Below, in pieces: positions 54,231 through 62,160 of a stretch of 64,000 nucleotides of DNA; position 1 is the stretch's first letter, and every line of letters starts with the position of its first letter. Under the pieces are notes generated by a model. It did no database searches. It saw only the letters and a program-made list of their open reading frames with translations, and was not told where the DNA came from. Position numbers and translations under genes: made by a program. Source of the stretch: Alphaproteobacteria bacterium (lineage in GTDB: Bacteria > Pseudomonadota > Alphaproteobacteria > Micropepsales > Micropepsaceae); NCBI GenBank assembly GCA_025350465.1, contig JANXXU010000052.1, positions 176,576 through 240,575 on the forward strand. The letters run 5' to 3'.

Positions 54231-54461
54231 TACCGCCCCCCGCTGTGGGGCGGTCGAACCGTAATTCGCGCGTTAGCGTGAAATCGGTTCGGGTGGGGGG
54301 CGGTTGCGCTCTGAAAAATGTTGAACCGCGAAGGTCACAAAGATCACGAAGGGGCTGAGCGGATTGGAGGCCTCTGGGTTGCCTTGTCGGGCGCCCCCCA
54401 CCCGATCCGTTCTCCGGCTGCCGCCTACGAACGTATCGACCGCCCCACAGCGGGGGCGGTA
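54231..54461. repeat. Nested inverted-repeat element after nadK
   Basis: The outer arms 54231-54257 and 54436-54461 are inverse copies (one extra C), each a hairpin of TACCGCCCCC and GGGGCGGT type. The inner arms TCGGGTGGGGGGCG (54289-54302) and its exact inverse (54392-54405) lie within. The core contains a further short repeat (CGCGAAGGTCACAAAGATCA). It fills the 309-base gap between nadK and the convergent NUDIX gene, where no gene is seen. The architecture matches 62583-62743. Confidence 0.82.
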
Positions 54462-54501
54462 ACAGCGAGAACTCGGAAGAGGAACAGGAAACGCAGGGCG
54501 C

Positions 54502-55290
54502 TCATCCGCGCCGCGGCATCGCTTCTTCGACTTTGCCGTAGCCGGCATCTTCGGAGATCGTCAGGAAGCTGCCCTCGGCGCGTTTGACCACTTCCGGCAA
54601 AACAGTAACGACCGGTGTTGTACGGGCGATCGAGAGCGCTTCCTCGGCCGTCTTGGCATGCGCGAGCTTCAACAGATTCATTTTCGTCGGGAAGATGATC
54701 GTCCAGCGCTTGTCGCCGATTGCATCGGCCGGATTGAGCCAAACGGAGTCCACCGACTCCGATCCGTCGTGGCGGCCGAGCTGGCCGACCGGTGTGGCCG
54801 CGACATAGAAATAAGTGTCGAAGCGCTTCGGCATGAAGGTCGGCGTAACCCAATGGGCAAACGGCACCAGCGCATCGCAGGCGAGGCGCAGATTTTCCTT
54901 CGTCAAGAATTCAACCAGGCCGACCTCGCTTGCGTTCAGCTTCGGGCGCCAGTCTTTGAGCGATGAGGCGTGCTCGGCGCTGATCAGATCGCGGCTGCCG
55001 GCGCGCCGCGCGAGCAAGATTCCGGATTCTTCGAAGCCCTCGCGGATTGCGCATGCGGCCAAGCTCAGGCGCAAATCGTCGAGTGCTTCACCGCCGTCGG
55101 CATGCGCGCGCAACGCCGGATCGCGGTCATGCTCATCAACCTTTCCGCCCGGGAACACGAGCGCGCCCGAGGCGAAATCGATCTGGTGGTGGCGCTTGAC
55201 CATGAAAACCTCAAGGCCTGATGCACCATTACGAATTAGCAATAATGTCGATGCCGCCAGGGGCACGGGTGGTTTTTTCTCTTCAGACAT
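54502..55290 (-). CDS. NUDIX hydrolase
   Basis: 262 residues. The NUDIX box is split by an insertion: FPGGKVDEHDRD ... CAIREGFEESGI, giving REGFEESG as the REUxEExGU core, as in larger NUDT19-like hydrolases. The substrates of such proteins are often CoA derivatives or NDP compounds. ATG 55290 (MSEEKKPP) has AGGGA upstream and is favoured over ATG 55305. Convergent with nadK across a palindromic repeat; divergent from the EAL-like gene. Confidence 0.87.
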   Translation of the reverse strand: MSEEKKPPVPLAASTLLLIRNGASGLEVFMVKRHHQIDFASGALVFPGGKVDEHDRDPALRAHADGGEALDDLRLSLAACAIREGFEESGILLARRAGSRDLISAEHASSLKDWRPKLNASEVGLVEFLTKENLRLACDALVPFAHWVTPTFMPKRFDTYFYVAATPVGQLGRHDGSESVDSVWLNPADAIGDKRWTIIFPTKMNLLKLAHAKTAEEALSIARTTPVVTVLPEVVKRAEGSFLTISEDAGYGKVEEAMPRRG

Positions 55291-55417
55291 AGGCGATCCC
55301 TGCATCCTTCAAATTCGAGATATTCAAATGCAACTTGTCCGCGCCAAGCTCCCTTAATGGGTGGCGCGGTAAACCTTGTGATGATCGGCACAGCGCCGCC
55401 ATTTAGAGGTTTGACCC

Positions 55418-56725
55418 ATGAGCGACAGGACTTTCCGGCTCGCCCCATCTGACATCGATCAGGCCTTCGAGCGCAATGAATTCCGTGTGGTGTTTCAGCC
55501 AAAAGTCGAATTGGCGACGCAACACGTAACCGGCGCCGAAGTCTTCATTCGCTGGCAGCATCCGACATACGGCTTGCTGCCGCCGGGCTTGTTTCTTGAA
55601 TTCATCGAAGCTCAGGGCCGGATGTCGGAACTGACGGGCTTTGTCTTTCACGAGTCGCTGAAGGCAGCGGCACGCTGGCGCTCGATGGGGCGCGATTGGG
55701 CGGTGTCGGTCAACGTCGGTCCGCGCGATCTCGTGTCTGAAGGTTTCGCGTCAGGTCTTGCCGCGCTGATCGGGGAATATGGGTTGCGCCCGGAACACGT
55801 CGTCATCGAGGTGCCGGAACGGGCGTTGGCGCAAGACCCCGAGGCGCTGAGCGTGGCGCTCGTCGCGGTGCGCGAAACAGGCGTTCAAGTCGCACTCGAC
55901 GGCGGCGGTATCGTGCCGGTCGATCTCAGTCAGTACTCGCCGATGCCGTTCACGTCGATCAAGGTCGGCGGTACGGCGATCATTCGCTTGGCACAACGCC
56001 TCGGCCTGAAGGGCGCTGGAGCGATCGCCGCCCGATTGCGCTTTGCGCGCCAATATGGACTTGAAGCCGTGGCTGTCGGCGCCGAAGACGAAGCGATGAT
56101 GAAGGGCCTGGAGCTTGTCGGCTTCACCGCGGTGCAAGGCATCTGGGTGCAGAAGCCGATGCCGCTCGACGATCTGATTGCGTGGGACGGTACGTGGGCG
56201 CGCGGCAATGGCGCGCTCGATATCCAGCCGCCGTCCGTGGTTGTCACGCCGGCGCGGCCTGCGAAAGTTCTGGCAACCGCGCCGGCGAGCGCTGCGGTCG
56301 CGCATGCCGCAACGGTGAAGCCGCAACCGGCGGCGCGTGCGCCGGAAGCCAATGCGGTGTCGAAAGAAGATATGCAACGTGCGCTCGAGGCGGTGAGGGC
56401 GCGCCGCCCGACGGCGCCGGCTGCCGCGGAAGTAAAGCCCGCACAGACGATCGCCGAGGCGAAATCAGCTCTCGCGGCAGCGCGCAAAGTGCCGGTCAAA
56501 ACGCCGATGCCGGCGATGGATCTATCCGACCTTGAAGACGTCGTCGAGGATGAAGAGGTCAGCGCGCCTCCGGCCTTCGGTCAGCAAAAAGGCGAGGCCC
56601 TTAGCCAGCAAAGAGGCGAGAAAGCCGAACCCTGTCCGCCGATGAAATCGCTGGTCGAGCGCCGCAAGGGGCAGGGCGGGGCGCAAACGCCAACACGCCG
56701 CCCGGCGCAGGACGGCGTCTACTAA
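55418..56725 (+). CDS. Degenerate EAL-domain protein
   Basis: 435 residues. Residues 1-250 have the EAL TIM-barrel pattern: FQPKVELATQHVTGAEVFIRW, VNVGPRDL, VVIEVPERAL and QGIWVQKPMPLDDL. EVFIR (41-45) replaces EALLR, and the DDFGTG metal loop is replaced by ALDGGGIVPVDLSQ, so c-di-GMP hydrolysis is unlikely. A Pro/Ala-rich disordered tail of about 170 residues follows. It may bind c-di-GMP or a protein partner as a sensor. It is divergent from the NUDIX gene and ends before a hairpin and a terminator. Confidence 0.83.
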   Translation: MSDRTFRLAPSDIDQAFERNEFRVVFQPKVELATQHVTGAEVFIRWQHPTYGLLPPGLFLEFIEAQGRMSELTGFVFHESLKAAARWRSMGRDWAVSVNVGPRDLVSEGFASGLAALIGEYGLRPEHVVIEVPERALAQDPEALSVALVAVRETGVQVALDGGGIVPVDLSQYSPMPFTSIKVGGTAIIRLAQRLGLKGAGAIAARLRFARQYGLEAVAVGAEDEAMMKGLELVGFTAVQGIWVQKPMPLDDLIAWDGTWARGNGALDIQPPSVVVTPARPAKVLATAPASAAVAHAATVKPQPAARAPEANAVSKEDMQRALEAVRARRPTAPAAAEVKPAQTIAEAKSALAAARKVPVKTPMPAMDLSDLEDVVEDEEVSAPPAFGQQKGEALSQQRGEKAEPCPPMKSLVERRKGQGGAQTPTRRPAQDGVY

Positions 56726-56741
56726 GCATTCGAATTCCTAC

Positions 56742-56764
56742 CTCCGGGGTCTCTCCCCCCGGAG
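56742..56764. repeat. 8-bp stem-loop after the EAL-like gene
   Basis: CTCCGGGG (56742-56749) and CCCCGGAG (56757-56764) pair around a seven-base loop, 17 bases after the stop. It is followed 14 bases later by a T-tailed hairpin, so the pair together may end transcription. Confidence 0.6.
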
Positions 56765-56778
56765 TCCGTTGAACTTGA

Positions 56779-56812
56779 GGCCGCGTCTTCCGGGACGTGG
56801 CCTTCTTTTTTT
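56779..56812 (+). terminator. Rho-independent terminator
   Basis: GGCCGCGTC (56779-56787) pairs with GACGTGGCC (56794-56802) with one G-T pair, a six-base loop and a downstream TTCTTTTTTT run to 56812. The layout is a classical intrinsic terminator for the EAL-like gene, 44 bases before the enoyl-CoA hydratase start. Confidence 0.85.
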
Positions 56813-56856
56813 GCCGCGCCAAGCGTGCTCTGATTGCGGCGTGGGAGAGCAACGCC

Positions 56857-57660
56857 ATGACAACAACAAGATTCGGCGAGTTTATTACCAAAGAACAGCG
56901 CGGGCGCGTCGCGCTCGTGCGCTTCGATCGGGGTGACGGGCGCAACGCGATGTCGCGCGACGTGATGCGCCAGCTGATCGCGGCGGCTGCGTCCTTCGAC
57001 GAGGACGCGGAGACATCGGCGATAGTCCTGACGGGCGACCCGCGATCGTTCTGCGTCGGCTTCGATTTGCGCGATCCCGAAGGCGCGAAGCTCGCCGGTG
57101 CGGGATTGGCGGAGCGCCGGCAGGCGCAGACGTTGGGCGCGCGATTGTGCCGGGCGTGGGCTAATTTGGCGCCGCTCACCATTGTCGCGCTCGAAGGCTA
57201 TTGCATCGGCGGCGGTGTGGCGCTCGCGGTCGCATGCGATTTGCGGATCGCCGGCAACAACGCGAAATTGTCGATTCCGGAAATCGATCGCGGCATGAAC
57301 ATGACCTGGGGCAGCTTGCCGCGCCTTGTGAGTTTGATCGGCCCTGCGCGAACGAAGCGCTTGGTCATTTTGGGACAACCGATCTCGGGCGAGGAAGCGC
57401 GTGGCATCGGCCTTGTCGACGAGGCGACGCAGCCAGGTCTGGCGCTCGACCGGGCTCTGGCGATCGCCGATCAGGTTGCGGCCAAGCCGCCACTGCCTGT
57501 GCGCATGAACAAGCTCGCGATCAATGCGGCGGCGTCGCTCAACGAGGCGACGGCGAGTGCGGACTTCGATCAATTGCTGCTATGTCAGGGCTCGGACGAT
57601 TTTCGCGAGGGGATCGCCTCGTTCCTCGAGAAGCGGCCGCCTCGGTTTACAGGACAATAG
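56857..57660 (+). CDS. Enoyl-CoA hydratase/isomerase-family protein
   Basis: 267 residues of the crotonase fold. GRNAMSRDVMRQL, AIVLTGDPRSFCVGFDLRD (oxyanion strand) and IVALEGYCIGGGVALAVACDLRIA (CIGGG oxyanion loop) are present. The usual catalytic Glu pair is partly replaced (SIPEIDRGMNM keeps one Glu), so hydratase, isomerase or hydrolase activity cannot be separated. ATG 56857 follows GGGAGAG. The methyltransferase gene starts 14 bases after its stop. Confidence 0.87.
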   Translation: MTTTRFGEFITKEQRGRVALVRFDRGDGRNAMSRDVMRQLIAAAASFDEDAETSAIVLTGDPRSFCVGFDLRDPEGAKLAGAGLAERRQAQTLGARLCRAWANLAPLTIVALEGYCIGGGVALAVACDLRIAGNNAKLSIPEIDRGMNMTWGSLPRLVSLIGPARTKRLVILGQPISGEEARGIGLVDEATQPGLALDRALAIADQVAAKPPLPVRMNKLAINAAASLNEATASADFDQLLLCQGSDDFREGIASFLEKRPPRFTGQ

Positions 57661-57674
57661 AACACGGAGAATTC

Positions 57675-58295
57675 ATGGGCTTTTACGACCGCTTCATCTT
57701 GCCGCCGCTGCTCGAAATGGCGATGAGCGCCAAGCCGATCCAATATCAACGCCGAAAGGTCGTGCCGTTGGCGGAGGGCCGTGTGCTCGAGATCGGAATT
57801 GGTGCCGGACACAATCTTCCGTTCTACGATCCGACCAAGGTCACGCATCTGTGGGGTCTTGAACCGGCCCCCGCGATGCGGGCGCGAGCGATGAAGCGCG
57901 CGGGCGGGTTGAAATTTCCATTCGAATTCTTGGATCTCAAGGCGGAGGACATTCCGCTGGACGACAAGTCGGCGGACACGGTGCTCGTCACTTATGCTCT
58001 GTGCACGATCCCCGAAGTCGTGCGTGCCCTCAAAGGGATGCGGCGAGTGCTGAAGCCAGGCGGGCGATTGATCTTCTGCGAGCATGGCGAAGCACCGGAC
58101 GCCAGCGTCGTCAAATGGCAGAAGCGCATCACGCCCGTTTGGAAAGCGATCGGCGGCGGTTGCCACGTGGGGCGGCCGATACCGCAGCTGATCCGCGAGG
58201 GCGGCTTTACCGTCGAAAAGATGGAGACGATGTATCTGCCGAGCACGCCGCGCCCGGTGGGCTTCAACTATTGGGGCACGGCAAAAGCGACCTAG
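57675..58295 (+). CDS. SAM-dependent methyltransferase (UbiE/phosphatidylethanolamine-like)
   Basis: 206 residues. VLEIGIGAGHNLPFYD is motif I, VTYALCTIPEVVRALKGMRRVLKPGGRLIFCEHG gives motifs II and III. The MGFYDRFILPPLLEMAM start and the CEHGEAPD segment match small methyltransferases near UbiE and PmtA that act on lipids or quinones. ATG 57675 has GGAGA six bases upstream and follows the crotonase gene by 14 bases, so the two are probably cotranscribed. Confidence 0.86.
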   Translation: MGFYDRFILPPLLEMAMSAKPIQYQRRKVVPLAEGRVLEIGIGAGHNLPFYDPTKVTHLWGLEPAPAMRARAMKRAGGLKFPFEFLDLKAEDIPLDDKSADTVLVTYALCTIPEVVRALKGMRRVLKPGGRLIFCEHGEAPDASVVKWQKRITPVWKAIGGGCHVGRPIPQLIREGGFTVEKMETMYLPSTPRPVGFNYWGTAKAT

Positions 58296-58308
58296 CGCAG
58301 GCTGCCAA

Positions 58309-58601
58309 CTCTTTCCTCCCTCGGGTGTTAGCGGGGGAGGTGTCGAGCCTGTTGTGAACGGAAGAACCTGTTGTTGCGTCCGTTGCGAGACGGAGGGGGC
58401 GGGCGACGCGCTCAGCCGCTGACCGCTTCGCACCCCAAGCCTTCGCGTCAGCAACAGACGGACAACAAAAGCATCCCGTCTAGACTTCTTTCTTCCCGCC
58501 GTGCGGTGTCGCCCCATCCGTCTCGCCTCAAACGCCTTTGCTAGCATTTGTTTCACTGTCGGCTCGACACCTCCCCCGCGAACACGCGAGGGAGGAAAGA
58601 G
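58309..58601. repeat. Nested inverted-repeat element of about 290 bp
   Basis: The outer arms of 41 bases (58309-58349 and 58561-58601) match as inverse copies at 39 positions and begin CTCTTTCCTCCCTCG. The inner arms of 17 bases (58385-58401 and 58510-58526, GCGAGACGGA...) match at 16. A further weaker pair (TTGTTGCGTCCGTTGC, from 58370) lies inside. No open frame with family features is present. The arms share the CTTTCCTCC unit of 28357-28494. The element is palindromic and MITE-like. Confidence 0.85.
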
Positions 58602-58691
58602 TTCGGCGAAGTATGCGTCCCATTTTGGGGCAGCCGCTGCGTTGCAGGTTACACCTGTGTTTACCGTGGCCGTGCGAGGGTTGCTTATTAC

Positions 58692-59423
58692 ATGGGCTAT
58701 CAGCAGAGACGGTTTTGGATGCGTACCGACGTTGCCTTGACCATCGGCGCTGGGGTGGCCGGATTTGCGCTGTGCGCGTATCTGGTGACCTACGCGACGA
58801 CGCGCCATGAGCCGGTCGAGTGGCAAGACGGCGACCTGGTCTTTCAGACGGCGACGACCTTTCCCAACCAAATGATCCTGGACGCATCGGCAAGCCCGCT
58901 CACCAACGTCGGTATCGTCGCAGTGACGCCGGACGGCCCGACGGTGATCGAAGTCGGCGAGAAGGTCGATGAGATCTCGGTGCGCGACTTCGTGGCGAAA
59001 GGCACGGACGGAACTATCTCCGTCTATCGTGCGAAGAAACTGACGCCCGAACAAGGACACCAAGTGGTCGCGGCGGCACGGCGCTATTTGGGCAAGCCCT
59101 ATGACACATTCTTCGACAAGGGCAGCGACGACATCTACAGCGGCGAACTCGTGCGTCTTGCCTTCAACGACATCGGTCTCACGCTCGGCCAGATGGTGCG
59201 GCTCGACAAGCTTGCGAAGGGGCTGCCGGCGTTTGAATCGGTCTATGACCAGCAATGGCAATCACTGCGCGACTGCCACGCGCGCAACTTCGACCATGAG
59301 GCGTGCTGGACCTATGTGTTGAAGCAGCAATTGACGACCCCCGCGTCGATCGCCGCGGACGAGCAGGTCGCGCTCATCTATTCGGACATGCCGACCGATC
59401 AGGCGGCCTTGCGCCCCGAGTAG
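58692..59423 (+). CDS. YiiX/YebB-like NlpC/P60-superfamily protein with altered active site
   Basis: 243 residues. One N-terminal transmembrane helix (VALTIGAGVAGFALCAYLVTYA) anchors a YiiX-type domain: EWQDGDLVFQTATTFPNQMIL, SPLTNVGIVAVTPDGPTVIEV, and RRYLGKPYDTFFDKGSDDIYSGELV. In relatives these read SHVGI and YCSEL, carrying the catalytic His and Cys. Here they are Asn72 and Ser150, so the protease-like activity is probably lost. The frame is open to 58548, but ATG 58692 begins the recognisable sequence. It overlaps the convergent methyltransferase by 25 bases. Confidence 0.75.
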   Translation: MGYQQRRFWMRTDVALTIGAGVAGFALCAYLVTYATTRHEPVEWQDGDLVFQTATTFPNQMILDASASPLTNVGIVAVTPDGPTVIEVGEKVDEISVRDFVAKGTDGTISVYRAKKLTPEQGHQVVAAARRYLGKPYDTFFDKGSDDIYSGELVRLAFNDIGLTLGQMVRLDKLAKGLPAFESVYDQQWQSLRDCHARNFDHEACWTYVLKQQLTTPASIAADEQVALIYSDMPTDQAALRPE

Positions 59424-60130
59424 AGTGAAATCGAGCCGGTCGGGGTGGCGATGACGCGGTTTTCGCGCACGCCGTCGAAGCCGATTTCTTCCATCAGCAC
59501 CGGCACGATGCCCTCGGCATTCGCTTGGGTCGCGCGATATCCGTCCAGATTCTGGATCTGACGGAAGAGCAGGCGCATGAGCGCCGAGCGCTGCAAGCCA
59601 TAATCGGCGATGTGAATCTCTCCGCCCGGCTTGAGGGCGGCATGCATGTTCGCCAGAATTTCGCGCTTACCGTCGAGCGGCACTTGGTGAAGGACCAAGC
59701 TGGAAACGACTTTGGTCACACGCAAGGATGCCGCACGCTCGGCAACCTCGGCGCCGTACCCTTGCATGAAGTGCACGAGGACGCCCTTGTCGCGCGCCTT
59801 GATCTCGGCGAGGCCAAGGACACCCGGATCGGGATCGATGCCATAGACGGTCGTATAGGGGCTAGTGCGCTTTAGCATCACGGCGAGCGTGCCGGTTCCG
59901 CAACCGACGTCGACAACGACGTCGCGCTGATCGGCGGCGATTTGCTTGATTAACGCTTTGCGCCAGGTGGACTCTCGCGTCATCAGCGCGATCACCGTGT
60001 CGTAAAGCGGCGTCAGAAAATGATAGCCGAGCGCGGGAACGTAACGCGGTCCCCCGGCCGTCTCTTCGGGCGTGCGCATGCGTGCCCTTTCCCAAGCCAC
60101 GTTTCCTAGATGGTTGACCCAATTCAACAT
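59399..60130 (-). CDS. SAM-dependent methyltransferase
   Basis: 243 residues. The start LNWVNHLGNVAWERARMRT precedes a lipid or quinone-like domain with VVDVGCGTGTLAVMLKR (motif I), YGIDPDPGVLGLAEIKA, SSLVLHQVPLDGKREILANMHAALKPGGEIHIADYG. ATG 60130 follows GGAGAG seven to eight bases upstream, one base after the O-methyltransferase stop. It forms an operon with that gene, so the TetR-like regulator nearby may govern both. Confidence 0.85.
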   Translation of the reverse strand: MLNWVNHLGNVAWERARMRTPEETAGGPRYVPALGYHFLTPLYDTVIALMTRESTWRKALIKQIAADQRDVVVDVGCGTGTLAVMLKRTSPYTTVYGIDPDPGVLGLAEIKARDKGVLVHFMQGYGAEVAERAASLRVTKVVSSLVLHQVPLDGKREILANMHAALKPGGEIHIADYGLQRSALMRLLFRQIQNLDGYRATQANAEGIVPVLMEEIGFDGVRENRVIATPTGSISLYSGRKAA

Positions 60131-60131
60131 T

Positions 60132-60842
60132 TCAACTCTCCATCGTCGTTGCACCGACATAGACGGAGTATTCGAGACCGGAGCCCGTGGCCAGTGTCGT
60201 CGTCACAAAGCCGTTCTGCGCTGCACGCATGTGCGCGACGTAAGGACGCAGAGTCTTTCTGAATGTATTGATGTTGTCGGCGAAAACGACAGAACCGCGA
60301 CGCAGCTTGGGCGTCAGCATCTTCAGAAGCGGGATGTAGAGATCCTTCCAACCGTCGAGAAGCACGAGATCAATCGGCGCTTCGACGTCGGCCAGCGTTT
60401 TTGTCGCGTCGCCTTCGCGCACGTCGACGTAAGATTCGAGGCCGGCGGCGGCGATGTTCTGCCGCGCAACGGTGACCTTCGTCGGCTCGAGCTCGGTGCC
60501 GATGACTTTGCCGCCGCCATTGTCGCGAACGGCGGCCGCCAGATAGATCGTCGAGACGCCGAAGCTCGTGCCGAATTCGACGATGCGCCGCGCGTCGATC
60601 GCGCGAGCGGTGTTGTAGATCATTTCGCCGGCGTCGTTGGAAATCTGGATGTAGGCGTTCTTCATATGCGGCGCGATGCCGTCAAAGAGGGATTTGCCTT
60701 GCGCTTTGGCGGCGATCGCATCCGGGAGCGCGCGGAGGAAAACGAAGGCGTCGCCGCGCGCGGCACGGTGCAGGCGGGCCAATGTTTCTTTCACCGCCGG
60801 AGCGTCGAGATTGCGCTCGTTCGAGTTGATCTGCGTGTTCAT
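60132..60842 (-). CDS. O-methyltransferase (class I, Methyltransf_24-like)
   Basis: 236 residues. IVEFGTSFGVSTIYLAAAV is motif I, GTELEPTKVTVARQNIAAAGL motif II, LVLLDGWKDLYIPLLKML the Asp loop, and GSVVFADNINTF the next strand, as in catechol O-methyltransferase-like and caffeoyl-CoA-type enzymes that methylate hydroxylated aromatics. GGAGG lies 8-12 bases upstream of ATG 60842. It is first in a two-gene operon, divergent from the TetR gene, with operator palindromes in between. Confidence 0.87.
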   Translation of the reverse strand: MNTQINSNERNLDAPAVKETLARLHRAARGDAFVFLRALPDAIAAKAQGKSLFDGIAPHMKNAYIQISNDAGEMIYNTARAIDARRIVEFGTSFGVSTIYLAAAVRDNGGGKVIGTELEPTKVTVARQNIAAAGLESYVDVREGDATKTLADVEAPIDLVLLDGWKDLYIPLLKMLTPKLRRGSVVFADNINTFRKTLRPYVAHMRAAQNGFVTTTLATGSGLEYSVYVGATTMES

Positions 60843-60963
60843 GCGTGAACCTCCGGCGCGCCGCTTCGCGTGAGGCGGATGGCGATCCTTGACGGCTCCT
60901 TACATGTATTGACGTCTGGGGCACTCTTCATGTGACACCTGCTCTTGCCAGAATCGTGAATGC

Positions 60964-60998
60964 GAGCTATTGCTCATGTTATACGAGCAAATGCTCGT
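60964..60998. promoter_or_regulatory. Tandem palindromes, probable TetR operators
   Basis: ACGAGCA (60983-60989) and TGCTCGT (60992-60998) form a near-perfect 16-bp palindrome. Just upstream, GAGC-TATT-GCTC (60964-60975) repeats the same half-sites with four bases between. Both sites lie 27-61 bases before the TetR start and in the divergent region of the O-methyltransferase operon, where repressor binding would block both promoters. Confidence 0.72.
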
Positions 60999-61024
60999 GT
61001 TCACTACTCGCAATCGGCGGCACC

Positions 61025-61690
61025 ATGGCGAAGCTCAAGAAGACCAGCGCAAATCCGCGCAAAGCTCCGGCGCAAGACCGTTCGCGGGCGACGGTCGACG
61101 TCATCCTCGACGCGGCGGCTCGCATTCTGGTGAAGGGAGGCTATGCCGCGTTCACCACCAATCGCGTGGCGGAGACGGCGGGCGTCAGCGTCGGTTCGCT
61201 CTATCAGTATTTCCCGAACAAGGAGTCGCTGCTGGGCGAACTCATGCGTCGCCATGTGGAGGAGCTCGAACGCGGGATGGTCGCCATTACCGCCGATGCC
61301 GCCAAGCGCCCGCTCGCCGAAACAATTCGCGCATTGATCGAGGACAATGTGCGCGCGCATCTGGTCGATCCGGCGCTGCATCAAGTGCTGTCGGAAGAAG
61401 TCCCCCGTCTGGGTCCGCTCGATTGGCGCATCGCGTACGGCTCGCGTGCGGCGATGCGCGTGCGCGCGGCCCTTGAAACACGGCGAAGCGAATTGGCCGT
61501 CGGCGATCTCGATCTTGCCGTCTATCTCGTCACAGGCGCCGTCGAATCGGCGATCCACGATGCGGTCGCCGACCGGCCCGACGATTTGCGCTCGGGCGCC
61601 CTGACCGAGGAACTCACGCGCATGATCGTGGGTTATCTGACCGGCAAGCCCTTGAGCGCGCGCCGGTCTTTGCGGGCGGCGGCGGAATAG
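61025..61690 (+). CDS. TetR/AcrR-family transcriptional regulator
   Basis: 221 residues. The N-terminal HTH lies in TTNRVAETAGVSVGSLYQYFPNKESLL (about 41-67), preceded by a basic stretch (KLKKTSANPRK). The C-terminal ligand domain is helical. ATG 61025 begins after the operator-like palindromes. The frame is open to 60932 but would include them. It is divergent from the two-gene methyltransferase operon, its likely target. Confidence 0.88.
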   Translation: MAKLKKTSANPRKAPAQDRSRATVDVILDAAARILVKGGYAAFTTNRVAETAGVSVGSLYQYFPNKESLLGELMRRHVEELERGMVAITADAAKRPLAETIRALIEDNVRAHLVDPALHQVLSEEVPRLGPLDWRIAYGSRAAMRVRAALETRRSELAVGDLDLAVYLVTGAVESAIHDAVADRPDDLRSGALTEELTRMIVGYLTGKPLSARRSLRAAAE

Positions 61691-61809
61691 TGAATCGACC
61701 GCCGGAATGCGGCCTTGCGCGGGCGCAACCCGGCGGTGTCTTGACACGTTTAGGACGAGCGAGGACCATCTTCGCGGGGCGGGACTAAGCGCTAAGGGGA
61801 CTACCAATC

Positions 61810-62148
61810 ATGATGAGACAAACGCTGGGCCACTTCGTTGGTCAGACATGGCGGAGCATCGTCTCGTTCTTCATGTCGTTCATCGTGCTCGGCGTTATGG
61901 TCTGGTTCACGCCGGATTGGGTGAACGCGTTCGTGCAATTCGCCGGGCAGCTCAAGGTCTACATCATGGACGGCGCGACGGCGACGCTCGGCTACGGACA
62001 GCCTTCGGCGCTCTTCGGACTTTTGGTGGGCGATACGGCGATCGCCCTGACGCTGTTCGCTTTGTTCACGCGCGTCGTCGTACTCACGCTGCTCTTGTGG
62101 CTCGGCAGCTTGATCTTCCGCGGCGTTTTCGGTGGCGGCGAGTCATAG
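61810..62148 (+). CDS. DUF6460-like membrane protein
   Basis: 112 residues with an N-terminal span (IVSFFMSFIVLGVMVWFTPDWV) and further hydrophobic stretches (LFGLLVGDTAIALTLFALFT, VVVLTLLLWLGSLIFRGVFGG). The product ends in a Gly-rich tail. The short three-span pattern and TP-D-W near the first loop match DUF6460 proteins, common in alphaproteobacteria and of unknown function. The NTF2-like gene starts 12 bases downstream. Confidence 0.68.
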   Translation: MMRQTLGHFVGQTWRSIVSFFMSFIVLGVMVWFTPDWVNAFVQFAGQLKVYIMDGATATLGYGQPSALFGLLVGDTAIALTLFALFTRVVVLTLLLWLGSLIFRGVFGGGES

Positions 62149-62160
62149 ACGTCACAGCGC

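Noticed and set aside
57585..59261. 558-codon minus-strand frame
   Set aside because: It crosses the methyltransferase gene, a palindromic repeat and the YiiX-like gene in antisense and has no family features.
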